From: Hypericum androsaemum
Lineage: Eukaryota > Streptophyta > Magnoliopsida > Malpighiales > Hypericaceae
Length of the DNA: 64,000 bases
Direction: 5' to 3'
Assembly (NCBI GenBank): GCA_963995505.1
Contig: OZ023188.1
Location: 1,426,001 to 1,490,000 of the forward strand
Shown piece by piece: positions 8,208 through 19,560 of this stretch. The notes beneath the pieces are model-generated. The model made no database searches and was not told the DNA's origin. It saw nothing but the letters and a program-made list of their open reading frames with translations. Made by a program: the position numbers and the translations under genes. The stretch's first letter is position 1; each line of letters opens with the position of its first letter.

Positions 8208-10485
8208 CTACCTCATTAGATCTAGGAATACAAAGGCGTTCCAGAGGCTATGCAAAACCATGGACGGTAACAAGTTCCTTGACCGTGCAAAGATTGCACC
8301 CATCACCACCCCGAGGAACACAAGTGGCAGCATTCTCTGTACATTGAAATGTGCTAGAGCAACGGCAACAGAGCTCATTAGTATTGCGCACCAGACGGGC
8401 ATGTATCTAGTCAATGAAGGCAGCAGAAACCCCCGAAAGACTACTTCCTCCCACACAGGAGCGCATATTGTAACCACTATTGCATAAAGTGCCATTGCCA
8501 CCGGATCTCTTGCCGCAATGGACTGCTCAACACTTGAGAGAATAACTGGTGTGGATGGAAGAATGGGCAACAGGGACAGGTTGAATTGGGAAAGCCGGTT
8601 GACCAAAGGAAACATGAGACAACCGAGAGCCACATCAAACCACCAGTTGCCCTTCAATTTAAAACTAAACCAATCAGAGGGAAGGGGACGGAATGGTGAA
8701 AGGCAACGGCGAAGGATTGCAATTCCAGCAAGACCCTCAGCGACATCTGTTACAAGGCTAAACAATGCTTGTCCTCTAAAAGTTAGAGACTCTTTGTTGA
8801 ATCCAGCTGCGTGCGCTGCAAAAGGAATCACCCAGGAACCTATGAACCAGAACGAGACCACCCAGAGAAGCATCACCTGAATCAATACAATTAATACTGT
8901 TAAAATGACTAACCTGGGATTTAGCAGACATAGAATAAACAAGAAACACCAATGAACTGGTTAATCCAATTGAAATCATCTAAAGCACAAGTTTTTTACA
9001 GTCAATCGGAAGAATGATAAATACGCCTCAAACTGGAGAACTAGTTACTTAAGTTTGCAATCTTACACGCAAGAAGGAAGAGACTTACTAAATCATGTGT
9101 TGGCAACTGGCATAGCCTTCAAATTTCTAGCTTTGAAAACATAAACCAAAGTAGCACGGTAAAACTACCCTGTAGTTACATTTATCTAAGTACAGAGCAG
9201 TTGCATATTAAGAGAAGAAATGAGCTTGATAAGTCCTTTTGTGCTTACTTTTTCTCTCACAAACAAACAAACCAGAAAACTATGTTCTCAGGTTTCTGAC
9301 GATGATAATGTTTAGAAAAAAATACCTGAACTATTGTCTCAGCTGTCCATGGTACTGTCCACTGGCTCCCAAATGCTCTAACCACTACATTTGCAGCCTG
9401 TCGGTACCAAAATCTCTATGGTGAGGTGAACATATACAATGCCATGCTAGCGCTTGCCATGAGAATTACAGCTAACTAGCTAAATGAAGAGCAGAACATG
9501 AGAAAGTAGCGAAAAGGAAGTTTCATTTAAATAACTACATGAAGCAGAGCGCTGTGGAACAGAACCACAAAGGGATTCCATCCTTTACTTGAGGTGAAGT
9601 AGTTATCAGTTCCCGGTATCTTTGGCTAATAACACAATTGAGATTGATCAAAGGGTAAAGTCTGATGTTTGCATCAAGCTAACATCAGTGCTTACATGGT
9701 AATTTAATAACGGTCAATCAAAGTTGATCAACAATAATCAATCGGCTTGACAGAACTGAGCTGAAAGAACAAGCAACACATGAAGAACTACAAAGGTATT
9801 TTTGCAGTTGCTGTACTGGTCTCACCCCAAGCATTTCTATATACCAATCCATTACAAGTAACATAACTACCCCAAAAGGATAGCAATCTACTGATACACT
9901 TAATGAGACATGGACCAGCACCAAAGAAAATACTGATAAAAAAACTCTCAACTACATAATTAAAATCAATGATACCTCTCGAAGCTTAGAAATCAGATCA
10001 TTTCCACCGCGTGTGGGCTTCACCGACTCACGCACCTTCTCCTCGGCCTCCTCCTCCTTGGGCAGAAATTGTTCAACATTCTCCCTTTTCGGATTAACCG
10101 AACCACAATCTTCATGTCTAAAGCAACAAACTTTCCATCTCTGCCAAAGAAAATGAAGAAACATGAACCTAAAAATCCACACACCATCAAATCCTAGCTG
10201 AAAAACAAAACAACAAACAGAGAAAAAGTCATAATTTTTTAAAGTCAAGTTCTTTCCTATTTCCATTAAAACCAAACACGCCCTTGTTAAATTTCTTCAC
10301 TTATGACAGCAAATAACCGAAAACTTTACATGCGTAGATACCTTAGGCAAGGAATCCGAGTGGATCCAGGTCAAGCGGGTCGGGTTCGCGGGCTGGTTAA
10401 AGACCCGGAGCCTGGAGGAGGAGGACAGGGAAAGGACGAGGATTGGGCGTTGGGTTAAGGTAGGAGAGCAACAAGAGCTCAACAT
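8208..10485 (-). CDS. CPBP/CAAX-type intramembrane protease, four exons
   Basis: Family members are polytopic glutamate-type intramembrane proteases (type II CAAX processing/Abi); plant members are often plastid-targeted. Exons on minus: 10485-10342, 10140-9976, 9397-9326 and 8876-8208, all joined in phase 0 with GT-AG ends, giving 349 aa. The N-terminus is rich in Ser and Arg with few acidic residues, like a chloroplast transit peptide (inference). The catalytic EExxxR motif appears as EEVVFRG at about residues 270-276, the second motif histidine in AHFNVQR near 303, and the third in HSLWNAF near 336. Several hydrophobic segments lie between residues 128 and 349. All key residues are present and no frame break was seen, so this looks like a working gene. 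Confidence 0.88.
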
Positions 10486-10870
10486 TTATCAGGGGAGCAA
10501 TTCAATTAGTAAACCCTAAATAAAAAGGATTCCAATTTTCACATTCCTCGTCCAGTACAAGACCCTAATCTTCGAAGCTCGTGGTACGAGGAAACTTCGT
10601 TGGGTAAGGCCCAAGGGCGTGTTTGGCTGGCGGTTTTAGAGCACGGGATGCAGAAGAGAGGACCAACTGGGGAATTGGATTAAAAGGTAGCAACTTGTAT
10701 GGGGTATTTATTTATTTTTTTCCCCCTGGGGGTTTTAAAATTTGTGGTTGCTGTGGTTGATTGATTATGATTTTTTATCTTCATTTCCATTATTGGTTTC
10801 GTGGATGGCGGCTGTTTTGCGTCGAGGAAATTGTGATTCGTGCAAATTTGGTCGTAAAAGGAGCCACCCA
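10486..10870. other. CPBP upstream region
   Basis: Presumed promoter and 5'UTR of the minus-strand protease. I see no other gene, and no specific regulatory site is claimed. The region ends at the target duplication of a foldback element. Confidence 0.4.
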
Positions 10871-10878
10871 GTTCAATT

Positions 10879-11758
10879 GGGTTTTTTGTCTGTTTAGTGT
10901 TACTGTTGGTAGTTTTTTGTGAAAAAAGTGTTCGAATATAAAGTATTACGGATGTGGTGTCCACGTGGCACGGACGAAAAAAAAAGTCAGATCTTGGACC
11001 AAAATCCGACTTTTTTAGTCGGATTACCAAGATCCGACAAAAAAAGTCGGATGACCAAGATCCGACATAAAAAGTCGGATCTTGGTAAAAAAGACATAAC
11101 ACGTGTTTGGTCTTGGTGGTAGGAGGTGTCACTTTTTACTTGTGGTCTTTGGACTTAAGGTCACAAGTTCAATACTTGACTTTGAGAATTTTTTTATCAC
11201 TTTGTTTTACTAAATAATTCACTAATATTAAAATAATTTTTTAAAAATTATGGTGAATGATTTAGTAAAACGAAGTGATAAAAAAATTGTCAAAATTAAG
11301 TATTGAACCTATGACCTTAGGTCCAAAGACCACAATGTAAACCAATTTGGCTATCAAGAATAACTTGTCTAATTTTTACAATTTAATTTATTTAATATAA
11401 TATTTCTGTTGGATAGTAAAAATTAAAAACAAGATTGCAAGAAGTTGGAATCGAACCTATGACCATCAAGTAAAAAGTGGCATCTTCTACCACCAAGGCC
11501 AAACGCGTGTCATGTCTCTTTTACCAAGATCCGACTTTTTATGTCGGATCTTGGTCATCTGACTTTTTTTGTCGGATCACCAAGATCCGACTTTTTAAGT
11601 CGGATCTTGGTCATCCGACTAAAAAAGTCGGATCTTGGTCCAAGATCCGACTTTTTTTTTCGTCCGTGCCACGTGGACACTACATCCGCAATACTTTATA
11701 TTCGAACACTTTTTTCACAAAAAACTACCAACAGTAACACCAAACAAACAAATAACCC
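10879..11758. mobile_element. Foldback hAT-like non-autonomous element with 8-bp target duplication
   Basis: An 880-bp unit begins GGGTTTTTTGTC and ends AACAAATAACCC and is flanked by the direct repeat GTTCAATT (10871-10878 and 11759-11766). The two halves are long inverted repeats: about 10890-11160 pairs with about 11470-11740, sharing TTCGAATATAAAGTATT and GTCCACGTGGCACGGACGAA. The inner part also pairs (AAAGACCACA, TAAAACGAAGTGATAAAAA). Each arm holds several short hairpins of the form TCCGAC-T/A run-GTCGGA. No transposase is encoded. The 8-bp duplication suggests the hAT superfamily; a Mutator-type foldback is the alternative. Confidence 0.85.
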
Positions 11759-11766
11759 GTTCAATT

Positions 11767-12030
11767 CTGGCTTCTGGTACAAAAATCTCGATTCTGGCTT
11801 TACCATCAAACATTTGGTTTTTACTTTTTACCAACGAAACACCTCGTATTTGGATAGCACTGACGTACTAATGTATGTTTTATTATCGATAAATACTTAG
11901 ATCAATTGATAACAACGTTATTTTAGCTTAACCAAAAAATTTCGAGTTCAAATCTTTTTTTAATATTTGTTGGGAGAGATTTGCAACCTTTCAAAAATAT
12001 CATCCAACTTAAATCTGAAACAGTCGTGGC
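11767..12030. other. Intergenic between elements
   Basis: Short AT-rich stretch following the foldback element. No coding signal or repeat was recognised. Confidence 0.35.
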
Positions 12031-12034
12031 AATT

Positions 12035-12700
12035 TCCTTTCAAGATGATAAAGAATTCGGGTATGAAGTTCATGGTGCATTTAATTTGTTGGTCGGATTG
12101 TATGAGTGATGATATTTGATAATTCTTACTTTTTTCCCGAGTAATTGTGTAATGTACCGAGGACTTGAGCGAGTCTTAGTAAGAGTTTAGGGACTGCTTT
12201 GTAATAGGCCACATAAACCGCCTTATAAGGGGAGGCCTATTTATAGGACCTCAATCCCGGCGATCCAAGGCAAGATTTTTCCGACCTTTCGATTTGAGGC
12301 CAGGAGGCCCATTTCGACGATGTAACGGATAGTCCCTTGAATGTATTGTTTCGACGACTTAAACCCTCCTCGAGTAAGTAGTCACTCGACCATTTGGTCT
12401 TCTCTTCTTGCTCGACGATTATGAAGCCCACTCCTCTTATTCGACGATTTCGCACGAGCGTTCATTCGACGACATTGGTATTAGCTCCCCTTTCGCCTTA
12501 ATTCGACGATATTGGTCTCTTTTCCACAACTCGACGATTCGAGCCAAGCTTTCAATTCGACTACTTCGAGTCCATCTTCCAATTCGACGATTTTTGGTCG
12601 GGTCGGTGGCTTAATCTTGTTCCTCTCTAATTCGGCGATTTTGGTTCTACTCCCTCGGGCTAGGCGTCTTGAGTTCGGATGTCAAACCAACTAATCATTT
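12035..12700 (+). mobile_element. LTR-like fragment with TTCGACGAT tandem repeats
   Basis: The segment contains a promoter-like stretch with CCTTATAAGG and CTATTTATAGG (12218-12246), followed by a degenerate array of units built on TTCGACGAT or TCGACGATT (about 12346-12645). The preceding 100 bp (12045-12140) recur at 25350-25450, including TTTAATTTGTTGGTCGGATT. This layout resembles gypsy-type LTRs with internal tandem repeats, but I could not define TG/CA ends or a target duplication, so the limits are approximate. Confidence 0.45.
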
Positions 12701-12879
12701 TCTTCTTTAAAGGGATGCTGCAGCCAGATGTGCTGTATTGTTCAAATATCTCAATGAAGCTGTAAAATCCGGTATTTTAAACGAAAAACATAAGAACTAA
12801 ATGATCATAACACTTAAATATAATTAACCATTGAGTACATCCACCCACTGTTTCTACCATTCCCAGCCTAAAAGACAAA

Positions 12880-13965
12880 CTAACTAAGCCTCGTCCTCGC
12901 GACCAAAGCAGGTGATGCAGTCATCGACAAGACGAGTGGCCTTTTCCCAGGCTTGTGCTGTGTGGGCATACGCCTCTCTATCCGCTTCCAGCCTTTGGCT
13001 TTGGTGAAGAGGGTGTCCCTAAAGTCTTCAGCAGCTTGGAGTAGGGTCACCTTTTCCTGATCGGTGGCAACGTGAGTGGCTCGCAACCGCTGCTCCTCTA
13101 GCTCGACTCGGGCCACCTCTGCACGAAGCATGATCAGTTTATCAACTTTGGCCTCGTGTGCTCGCTTTTCCTCCTTCCAACGATTTTTGACCAACTTGAA
13201 TGTGTCTCGTTGAGATTTGAAGTTAGTCTCGGCGTCCTTGAAGGCTTTCTCAGCAGCTACTGCTGCTTCTTTCTGAGCAGGGAGGGTGCGGAGGTATTCC
13301 TGGTGACGCTTGTACCTGTAAGGAAGGAGGTTAGTGCAAGGTATATGAGATGCTAAGAAAGTTTCAAGAGAGTAAAGGAGGTTACCCGGTTAGGGTACCA
13401 GCAACGTCTTGGCTCAACTCAAATGCCAGCTCAAGTTGACCTGGAGGAGCAAGGCCCGGTTCCTGCGACTTCAGATATTCGCGTAATTCAGGGGGAGTCT
13501 CCTGACTGGGGTCGCAATCATCCGAGTCACGGACGGTGCGAAGGAAGCAAGCTAGGACTTTACGAAACTTGGTAGCCGGAGCAAGATTTGTCTCAACAGT
13601 GACGCTCGGTGTTTGGTCACTAGGTGTCGAAAGCCGGATCTGCTTCTTTGGTCGGTTAGGCATCACCGCGTCAAAGACATCCTATTATAACCAGGTGTTA
13701 GCAAGAGCCAGCTTGGAGTAAAGGGGTGATGTCAAGGGCATACCAGGTCAGAGTCGTCGTCCTCTGATACTAAGGCATTAGGAGAAGCAGTTAGTTGAGC
13801 TGGAGGCAAAACGACTTCAGGCGGTGCTTGAGCTACAGGAGAGGTAGCGAGACGGGGCTGTTGAGAGGCAGGAGTTGGTTGGGTGCCGACCGGAGAGGAA
13901 GCAACCATTGGAGATAGCCTGATGACTCGAGCAGTAGAGATGGTCACAAGCAAACAAGACGACAT
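12880..13965 (-). CDS. Repeat-family coiled-coil protein, three exons (copy D)
   Basis: Exons on minus 13965-13744, 13681-13386 and 13315-12880 join with GT-AG ends into a 317-codon frame. Exon 1 is rich in Ser, Pro and Ala and ends in an acidic DDDSDL. Exon 2 starts DVFDAVMPNRPKKQIRL and includes FRKVLACFLRTVRDSDD. Exon 3 is a long heptad-like coiled coil (QKEAAVAAEKAFKDAE and onward). After DTLFTK the frame gives basic, unlikely sequence, while a one-base shift restores coiled-coil residues (RLEADREAYAHTAQAWEKA, then TRLVDDCITCF, stop near 12884), so a 1-bp frameshift near 13010 is likely. Function is unknown. The style resembles plant transposon-associated gag-like proteins, and family copies lie at 3540-4686 and 35890-38064. 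It forms the left arm of a large palindrome. Confidence 0.55.
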
Positions 13966-15416
13966 ATGGTGGGGAGACGAAATTAGAAATTAAAGAATCA
14001 ATTCAATTAGGAGGGAGAGTGAAATTCAAAACAAGTCCTACTCGACATTTGATTTGGTGAACACAATCTTCTATTGAATGTATTTGACTATCCACGTTAT
14101 GTAAGTTTTCACTAGTACCGTTCATTTTAATTGGAGTTAATTAATTATCTGTGTTACTGTGGATGGTTACTTACTGTTGTACGAGATCTAGGAAAGCATT
14201 TTCTACAAACAAATGGAGTGCACATTAATAAGGCTTTCCATCATACCTTTTCAAGCAAGTGTTCGAGAGAGAGCGAAGACGAACGAGCCAAGAACGAAGC
14301 AAGGAAGGCCGTGAGAGAAGGAAACCAAGGCTGCTCGAATCCGGGGCTGCCCTAGATTCGAAGGAAGAAGAATCGGCGGTTAGATTAAGGGCGGGATTAT
14401 AAATGAAGGAAGAATGCACTTACCCGGAAGAAGAACGGCCTTGCTCACCCCGAAGTTCCTTTAACCGCATCAATGGTAGAGGAGGAAGAAGGGTTTTGAA
14501 GTGGAACAATGGGGAGAAGTGTGAAACTAGGGTTCCTAATAAAAGGGGAGGAACTCTAGTTTCACACTTCTCCCCATTGTTCCATTTCAAAACCCTTCTT
14601 CCTCCTCTACCATTGACGCGGTTAAAGGAACTTCGGTGTGAGCAAGGCCGTTCTTCTTCCTGGTAAGTGCATTCTTCCTTCATTTATAATCCCGCCCTTA
14701 ATCTAACCGCCGATTCTTCTTCCTTCGAATCTAGGGCAGCCCCGGATTCGACCAGCCTTGGTTTTCTTCTCTCACGGCCTTCCTTGCTTCGTTCTTGGCT
14801 CGTTCGTCTTCGCTCTCTCTCGAACACTTGCTTGAAAAGGTATGATGGAAAGCCTTGTTAATGTGCACTCCATTTGTTTGTAGAAAATGCTTTCCTAGAT
14901 CTCGCACAACAGTAAGTAACCATCCACAGTAACACAGATAATTAATTAACTCCAATTAAAATGAACGGTACTAGTGAAAACTTACATAACATGGATAGTC
15001 AAATACATTCAATAGAAGGTTGTGCTCACCAAATCAAATGTCGAGTAGGACTTGTTTTGAATTTCACTCTCCCTCCTAATTGAATTGATTCTTTAATTTC
15101 TAATTTCGTCTCCCCACCATATGTCGTCTTGTTTGCTTGTGACCATCTCTACTGCTCGAGTCATCAAACTATCTCCAATGGTTGCTTCCTCTCCGGTCGG
15201 CACCCAACCGACTCCCGCCTCTCAACAGCCCCGTCTCGCTACCTCTCCTGTAGCTCAAGCACCGCCTGAAGTCGTTTTGCCTCCAGCTCAACTGACTGCT
15301 TCTCCTAATGCCTTAGTATCAGAGGACGACGACTCTGACCTGGTATGCCCTTGACATCACCCCTTTACTCCAAGCTGGCTCTTGCTAACACCTGGTTATA
15401 ACAGGATGTCTTTGTG
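13670..15416. repeat. 1.7-kb near-perfect palindrome, head-to-head (copy D)
   Basis: 13670-14542 and 14544-15416 are reverse complements over about 870 bp with only scattered mismatches and almost no spacer. The centre lies near 14543, inside GTTCCTAATAAAAGGGGAGGAAC. Mirror landmarks are GTTAGCAAGAGCCAGCTTGG at 13697 and its complement near 15371, and the start codons of the two exon 1 copies at 13965 and 15121. The arms diverge just after GGATGTCTTTG, the start of exon 2. Two copies of the family promoter are thus fused head to head. Confidence 0.92.
15121..15408 (+). pseudogene. Mirror copy of exon 1 of the repeat-family gene
   Basis: Encodes the same protein start as the gene at 13965 (MSSCLLVTISTARVI, ending DDDSDL at a GT donor near 15343) and includes the intron and the first bases of exon 2. 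It is cut at 15416, where the palindrome ends, so exons 2 and 3 are missing. It differs from its partner by very few bases, which suggests recent formation or gene conversion between the arms. Confidence 0.85.
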
Positions 15417-16200
15417 CTTGACTAATTGTGCTTGACTAAAACCATCCAATGTCTTTGTCTGAGACTCCGGAAGATAAGCGAGTCTATGTGAAGCATCGTT
15501 GTGTAGTTCCACAACTTGAGTTGCAGAGCCATGATCCTTCAGCTCCATGGCCGAGCGGTGTTGCTCTGGCAGTAGAGAGTTTTGAACATTCTGTAAATCT
15601 GTTTTGCTTGAACCACCACTACATGAAATTATTAGCATTAAAAAAAGCTGCATCATTTATTACAACCTTGCAAGCACGACGAGGATTCCACAATCTCTGC
15701 CCTCCTGTTCCGAAGTGCATTAAGTTCACGTTCACAATCTCCAACTCTCTCCACATATTAGCATGTCCCTTTCAGGATCCTGCATGTAGATACTCCAGAT
15801 GCAAATGACAATCTTTACAAAAGTAGATCGCTGCGTGAGTTTAAAGCTGAAGCATTTTCATGTTTAGAAGCAAAAATGCATCGCAAAGTATTACAATGCA
15901 GAGATGAAACATAAAAATCATTTTAAATCCTTTTGACATCGAACAGGAGGCGATTGCTGCAACCTGTGGAATGAGGCCGAATATGATAGAGATTCCATAT
16001 CCAAGCCAAAAAGGGTAAGCTCAGAGACAATGTAGACATTCACAAACTCAAGCATTCTCCAATATTGTGGAGTCTATACAAAGATGGGTCTTTTGTGGAA
16101 GTTCATCTATTTTTAACACATTCTTGTAGAACAAAGTGAGAAAAGAAGCCTCAAAAATTTGTTCTGCTTCCAGAACTAGCAAATAAGTATTATATTATTT
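15417..16200. other. No supported gene; beyond the 3' break of the GMI1-like copy
   Basis: Short frames exist on both strands (15449-15808 plus, 15396-15656 minus) but no family motif, splice pattern or repeat was recognised. The expected 3' half of the neighbouring GMI1-like gene (Ig-like region and SMC hinge) could not be found here. Confidence 0.35.
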
Positions 16201-16529
16201 CAAATACTAACCCCAAGAACGCCCAATTGTTTGCATTGTTCTTCACCAAGCAAATCAATAACAAAGGAACCTTTCTGGCGCTCCTTCTCAAGCATGCAAT
16301 TCCATACAGTTTCTGAAATCCGGCAGCACTAAATTATGAAGAAAGGTTAGCAAGTTTTCTCAAAATGACTTGTTGAACAAAGAATCAATGTATCACATAG
16401 GTAAAACAAGGGTACTGATATTGAAAATTGGCAAACCTGTTCAGAGTCAATTACACCAATTGGTAAAGACAAAGATCCACCAATGTCCAAGCTAGCATTC
16501 CCTTCATCCCATGCAATCTTGCATCCAGC

Positions 16530-16632
16530 ATCATCTGCTAGGCCAAGTGGCCTTCCACAATCAAGTTGAAGAGGACAACAAAACCAGAATTAGCTATACC
16601 CATCATCTGCTAGGCCAAGTGGCCTTCCCAAG
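16530..16632. repeat. Tandem duplication of an exon edge in the GMI1-like copy
   Basis: The string CATCTGCTAGGCCAAGTGGC occurs twice about 75 bp apart (near 16532 and 16606). It spans the start of the exon encoding GRPLGLADDAG and duplicates its acceptor region. Confidence 0.7.
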
Positions 16633-18959
16633 TGTGTATACGTGCATGCATGTCCGTGTTTGTGTGTAGAGAGAGAGAGAGAGAGAGATCAATCCAGAAT
16701 ATGATCTACCTGCATACAATCCGTGCATCCCATGACGAGAAAATATGCAAAAAAGCTCGTGAGCTCATAGAATCCTAAACAGTCTTGGATTACAAAAAAA
16801 AAAAAAGAATCCTTAAACATTGTACACCACTTCAAATAGCTTTCAAGAACTTATGATTCTTCAGATAATATGCTATAAGATATTTGAAATATCATCATCT
16901 GTTACTTACCTCCAGGATCTCCCTGTAAACCTTCAATTAGAAAGTATTCTAGTGTGGCGAAGACATTTTGCTCAAGCACTCCAGGACATGCCTCTTTGAT
17001 CAGTTTCATTCTCTGACCAGATTTCCAAGATTTACCGTTCCTCTTCAACACTTTATGCACCCTCACAGCTACACAAGTGGGAATGGTTTTAATTACACCA
17101 ACATATGACTTGACAAATACACACAAAAAATTCCAGACACCAGCAGAAAGTCTCGGCACCAATGACAAATTGGTCCAATAAATAAGATAGAAGCAAGAAA
17201 TGACAACAAAATTTTACCATCACGTGTTATCCTCAACTTGTTTTTATTGGTCGGACCAACAACAACAATTGGATCATCCTCACCACAGAATTCTTCATCG
17301 TAGTGATCATGCATGTGTAGAATCCACTCTTGAAACTTTTCCTCCAGCTGTGAAGGCGATATAACTTCACCTTCTAGTGAAATTTCAACGTTGACATCTA
17401 TAACAAGACATGGAACTGCATGCTCAGAAAATCTAGCTGAATAGGAATGGATAAACAAAGAGAAAAAAAATCTTGAGTTTGAAACCTGTTTCATTCTCGA
17501 GCATCTTGCTGAGGATCGTGATTAGACAGATTCATCTTCAAAAGGTGTTTGATAGTTATACATCAGAATCAATGATTTGCCGAAAGTATCCTTTTCCATT
17601 TCTAATCGTATATTACTCGTCCAAAGAGAGAAGCAGCCTTATCATATTTACATAACTGTGCAAATGAACTTATGAGCATACACACCGATAAACAGAGTAT
17701 CACAGAATGTAATCTAGATTTCTAAAAGAAGAGGAAAAAAACAAAGGTCAAACCTAGAAAATCTGTTACTTCGAGTGTACATGATTTAGTTAAATTTGCT
17801 ACCTTAGAAGGTGTAGGGTTGAAGCCGCCATCAGTTTCTGCAGAAAAACAAACAGAACTGAAAATAACAACTTATAACAAAGAGGAAAAACAATCAACAA
17901 TATTGCAAGAACATGCTAACAAAAATCCTCCAACTAACCGATAAAGCACTTCACTCTTGGATAACATCTTCTCAACAGGTGAGCCTTTTCTCCCTTCTTT
18001 TGCCTTAGCTACATAAAAGGAAGACTTGCCTTTATATTGTAAAATAACAACCATAAAAGTTAAGCTTGAATTATCTGAGCCCTACAGAGTTGGGTAAAGT
18101 CTCTTGATAAATCGACTGACAAATAGAAGTTGTGCCGTCTTCCTCTAAGTTAACAAAATTATGAGATTGGGGAATCTACAAAATACTAATTCCCCAAAGC
18201 AGCATGTACTCCTGACCCATGGGAAAACTTCTCAGTAAATAAAATGCAGAAGGGAACCTGACAAAATGAAGAGTTAGGCCCAAATCCAGTTTATTAGACT
18301 TGGTTTATGCTTAACAATTGGGAAGCTAAGATAGTCTTATACGGTGAACCCCCTTCATCTCCCTTATCAGAACATGCAGACGGGTAACTTTGTTCCCCAA
18401 AGAGCGTTAGTTCATATTTCTGGAAATGCAAAGCCAGAAACCAGTATTGCCAATAACACACAGAAATGTCTGTCTACATTCATTATGTATCTATGCAAAA
18501 TTAAGGAACAAATGACAATTTATAAGGAATTTTAATTTAAAAGAGTATACAAACATAGTCGGTATACCCAACGAGCATCCGGCAGTAGTCGTCCTAGCCA
18601 CCTAACGGAGACTCTACTAAAAGTTTCATAATTTTCCTCAGTCCCGACCCCTTCGGCCTTCAACTGTTCCAGGATCCTATCAATATTCTCTATGCCCTGT
18701 AACCAAAAATGTGAAAGCCATGAAGAACATCGTCAGAAAAGAACATCCAATTTCTCTGCATTACCCATACCTCACGATGGGAAAATAGACACACTTTACT
18801 CGAGCATTTGCTTCCGATGATTTAGGCAAACCTGAAACATTATCACTCCAATATACATTTGTTAGCAATCGACATGATTATGGCCAAACCACAATATACC
18901 TTGTCTTGTAATATTGCAATATACAATTGGGCCCATCAACCTACAACCAATAGCGGAGA

Positions 18960-19560
18960 AGACATTTCTTGCAGCAACAAGAACCATTTGTAGAAAAACA
19001 ATCTATAACCTCTGTGACCATATTAGGATAGCCAATTTGCTTCTAAATAAGGACCAACACATTGCTAAATGGCATTATACTTGAATTAAAAATTTTCTAG
19101 TCGGGCAAGCAAAGATGGACACTAGCTATTGCAATACTGACATCTTAGTCAAAGGATAGGTTGAAGCGTTGAAAATCCCACCACCAATCACATAGGTTGA
19201 AAAGTTTTATGTATTTCTTAACTGTTTGAAGTTTTTATTTACATAAATTACACATCAATTGTGAGTAATGAAACTTATTTTGCCATTTTTATGGTAAATT
19301 AAATAATTTTTGCATTATTTAATAATTAACAGTACTGAAAAGAAAAGAATAAAAAAGTCCCGGTCCAATCGGCGATCCGAACGAGTGGACCGAATGAACC
19401 AGAAAGTTGAAAATTTGCAGGCCATCTTCTGGTTCGATATAGATCGAACCTAGATTTATCGGCCTAGTAAGTGTTCCGATAAAATGTGGTTACTACAAAA
19501 GTAAATGTTGAAAATCCCACATCCATTCAAATGTGTTGATGAGCCAATTTATAAGTAATA
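18960..19560. other. Insert-like intronic stretch with LTR-start-like strings
   Basis: Within the GMI1-like copy, GTTGAAAATCCCAC appears at 19174 and again at 19508, each followed by text typical of short copia/TRIM LTR starts (GAGCCAATTTATAAGTAATAAAAGAGCTC). I could not find clean ends or a target duplication, so an element here is only suspected. Confidence 0.3.

Noticed and set aside
8518..8880. 120-codon plus frame
   Set aside because: Antisense shadow of the last CPBP protease exon.
10975..11095. Regularly spaced TCCGAC units looked like a CRISPR-type array
   Set aside because: This is a plant genome, the units are self-complementary hairpins of uneven spacing inside a transposon, and the mirror array exists in the other arm.
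10680..11132. 150-codon minus frame and several frames at 11477-11900
   Set aside because: They lie across the foldback element; their similarity to each other is only the inverted repeat read in both directions.
14403..14683. Two identical 87-codon frames on opposite strands
   Set aside because: They are a consequence of the palindrome centre, in leader sequence without coding character.
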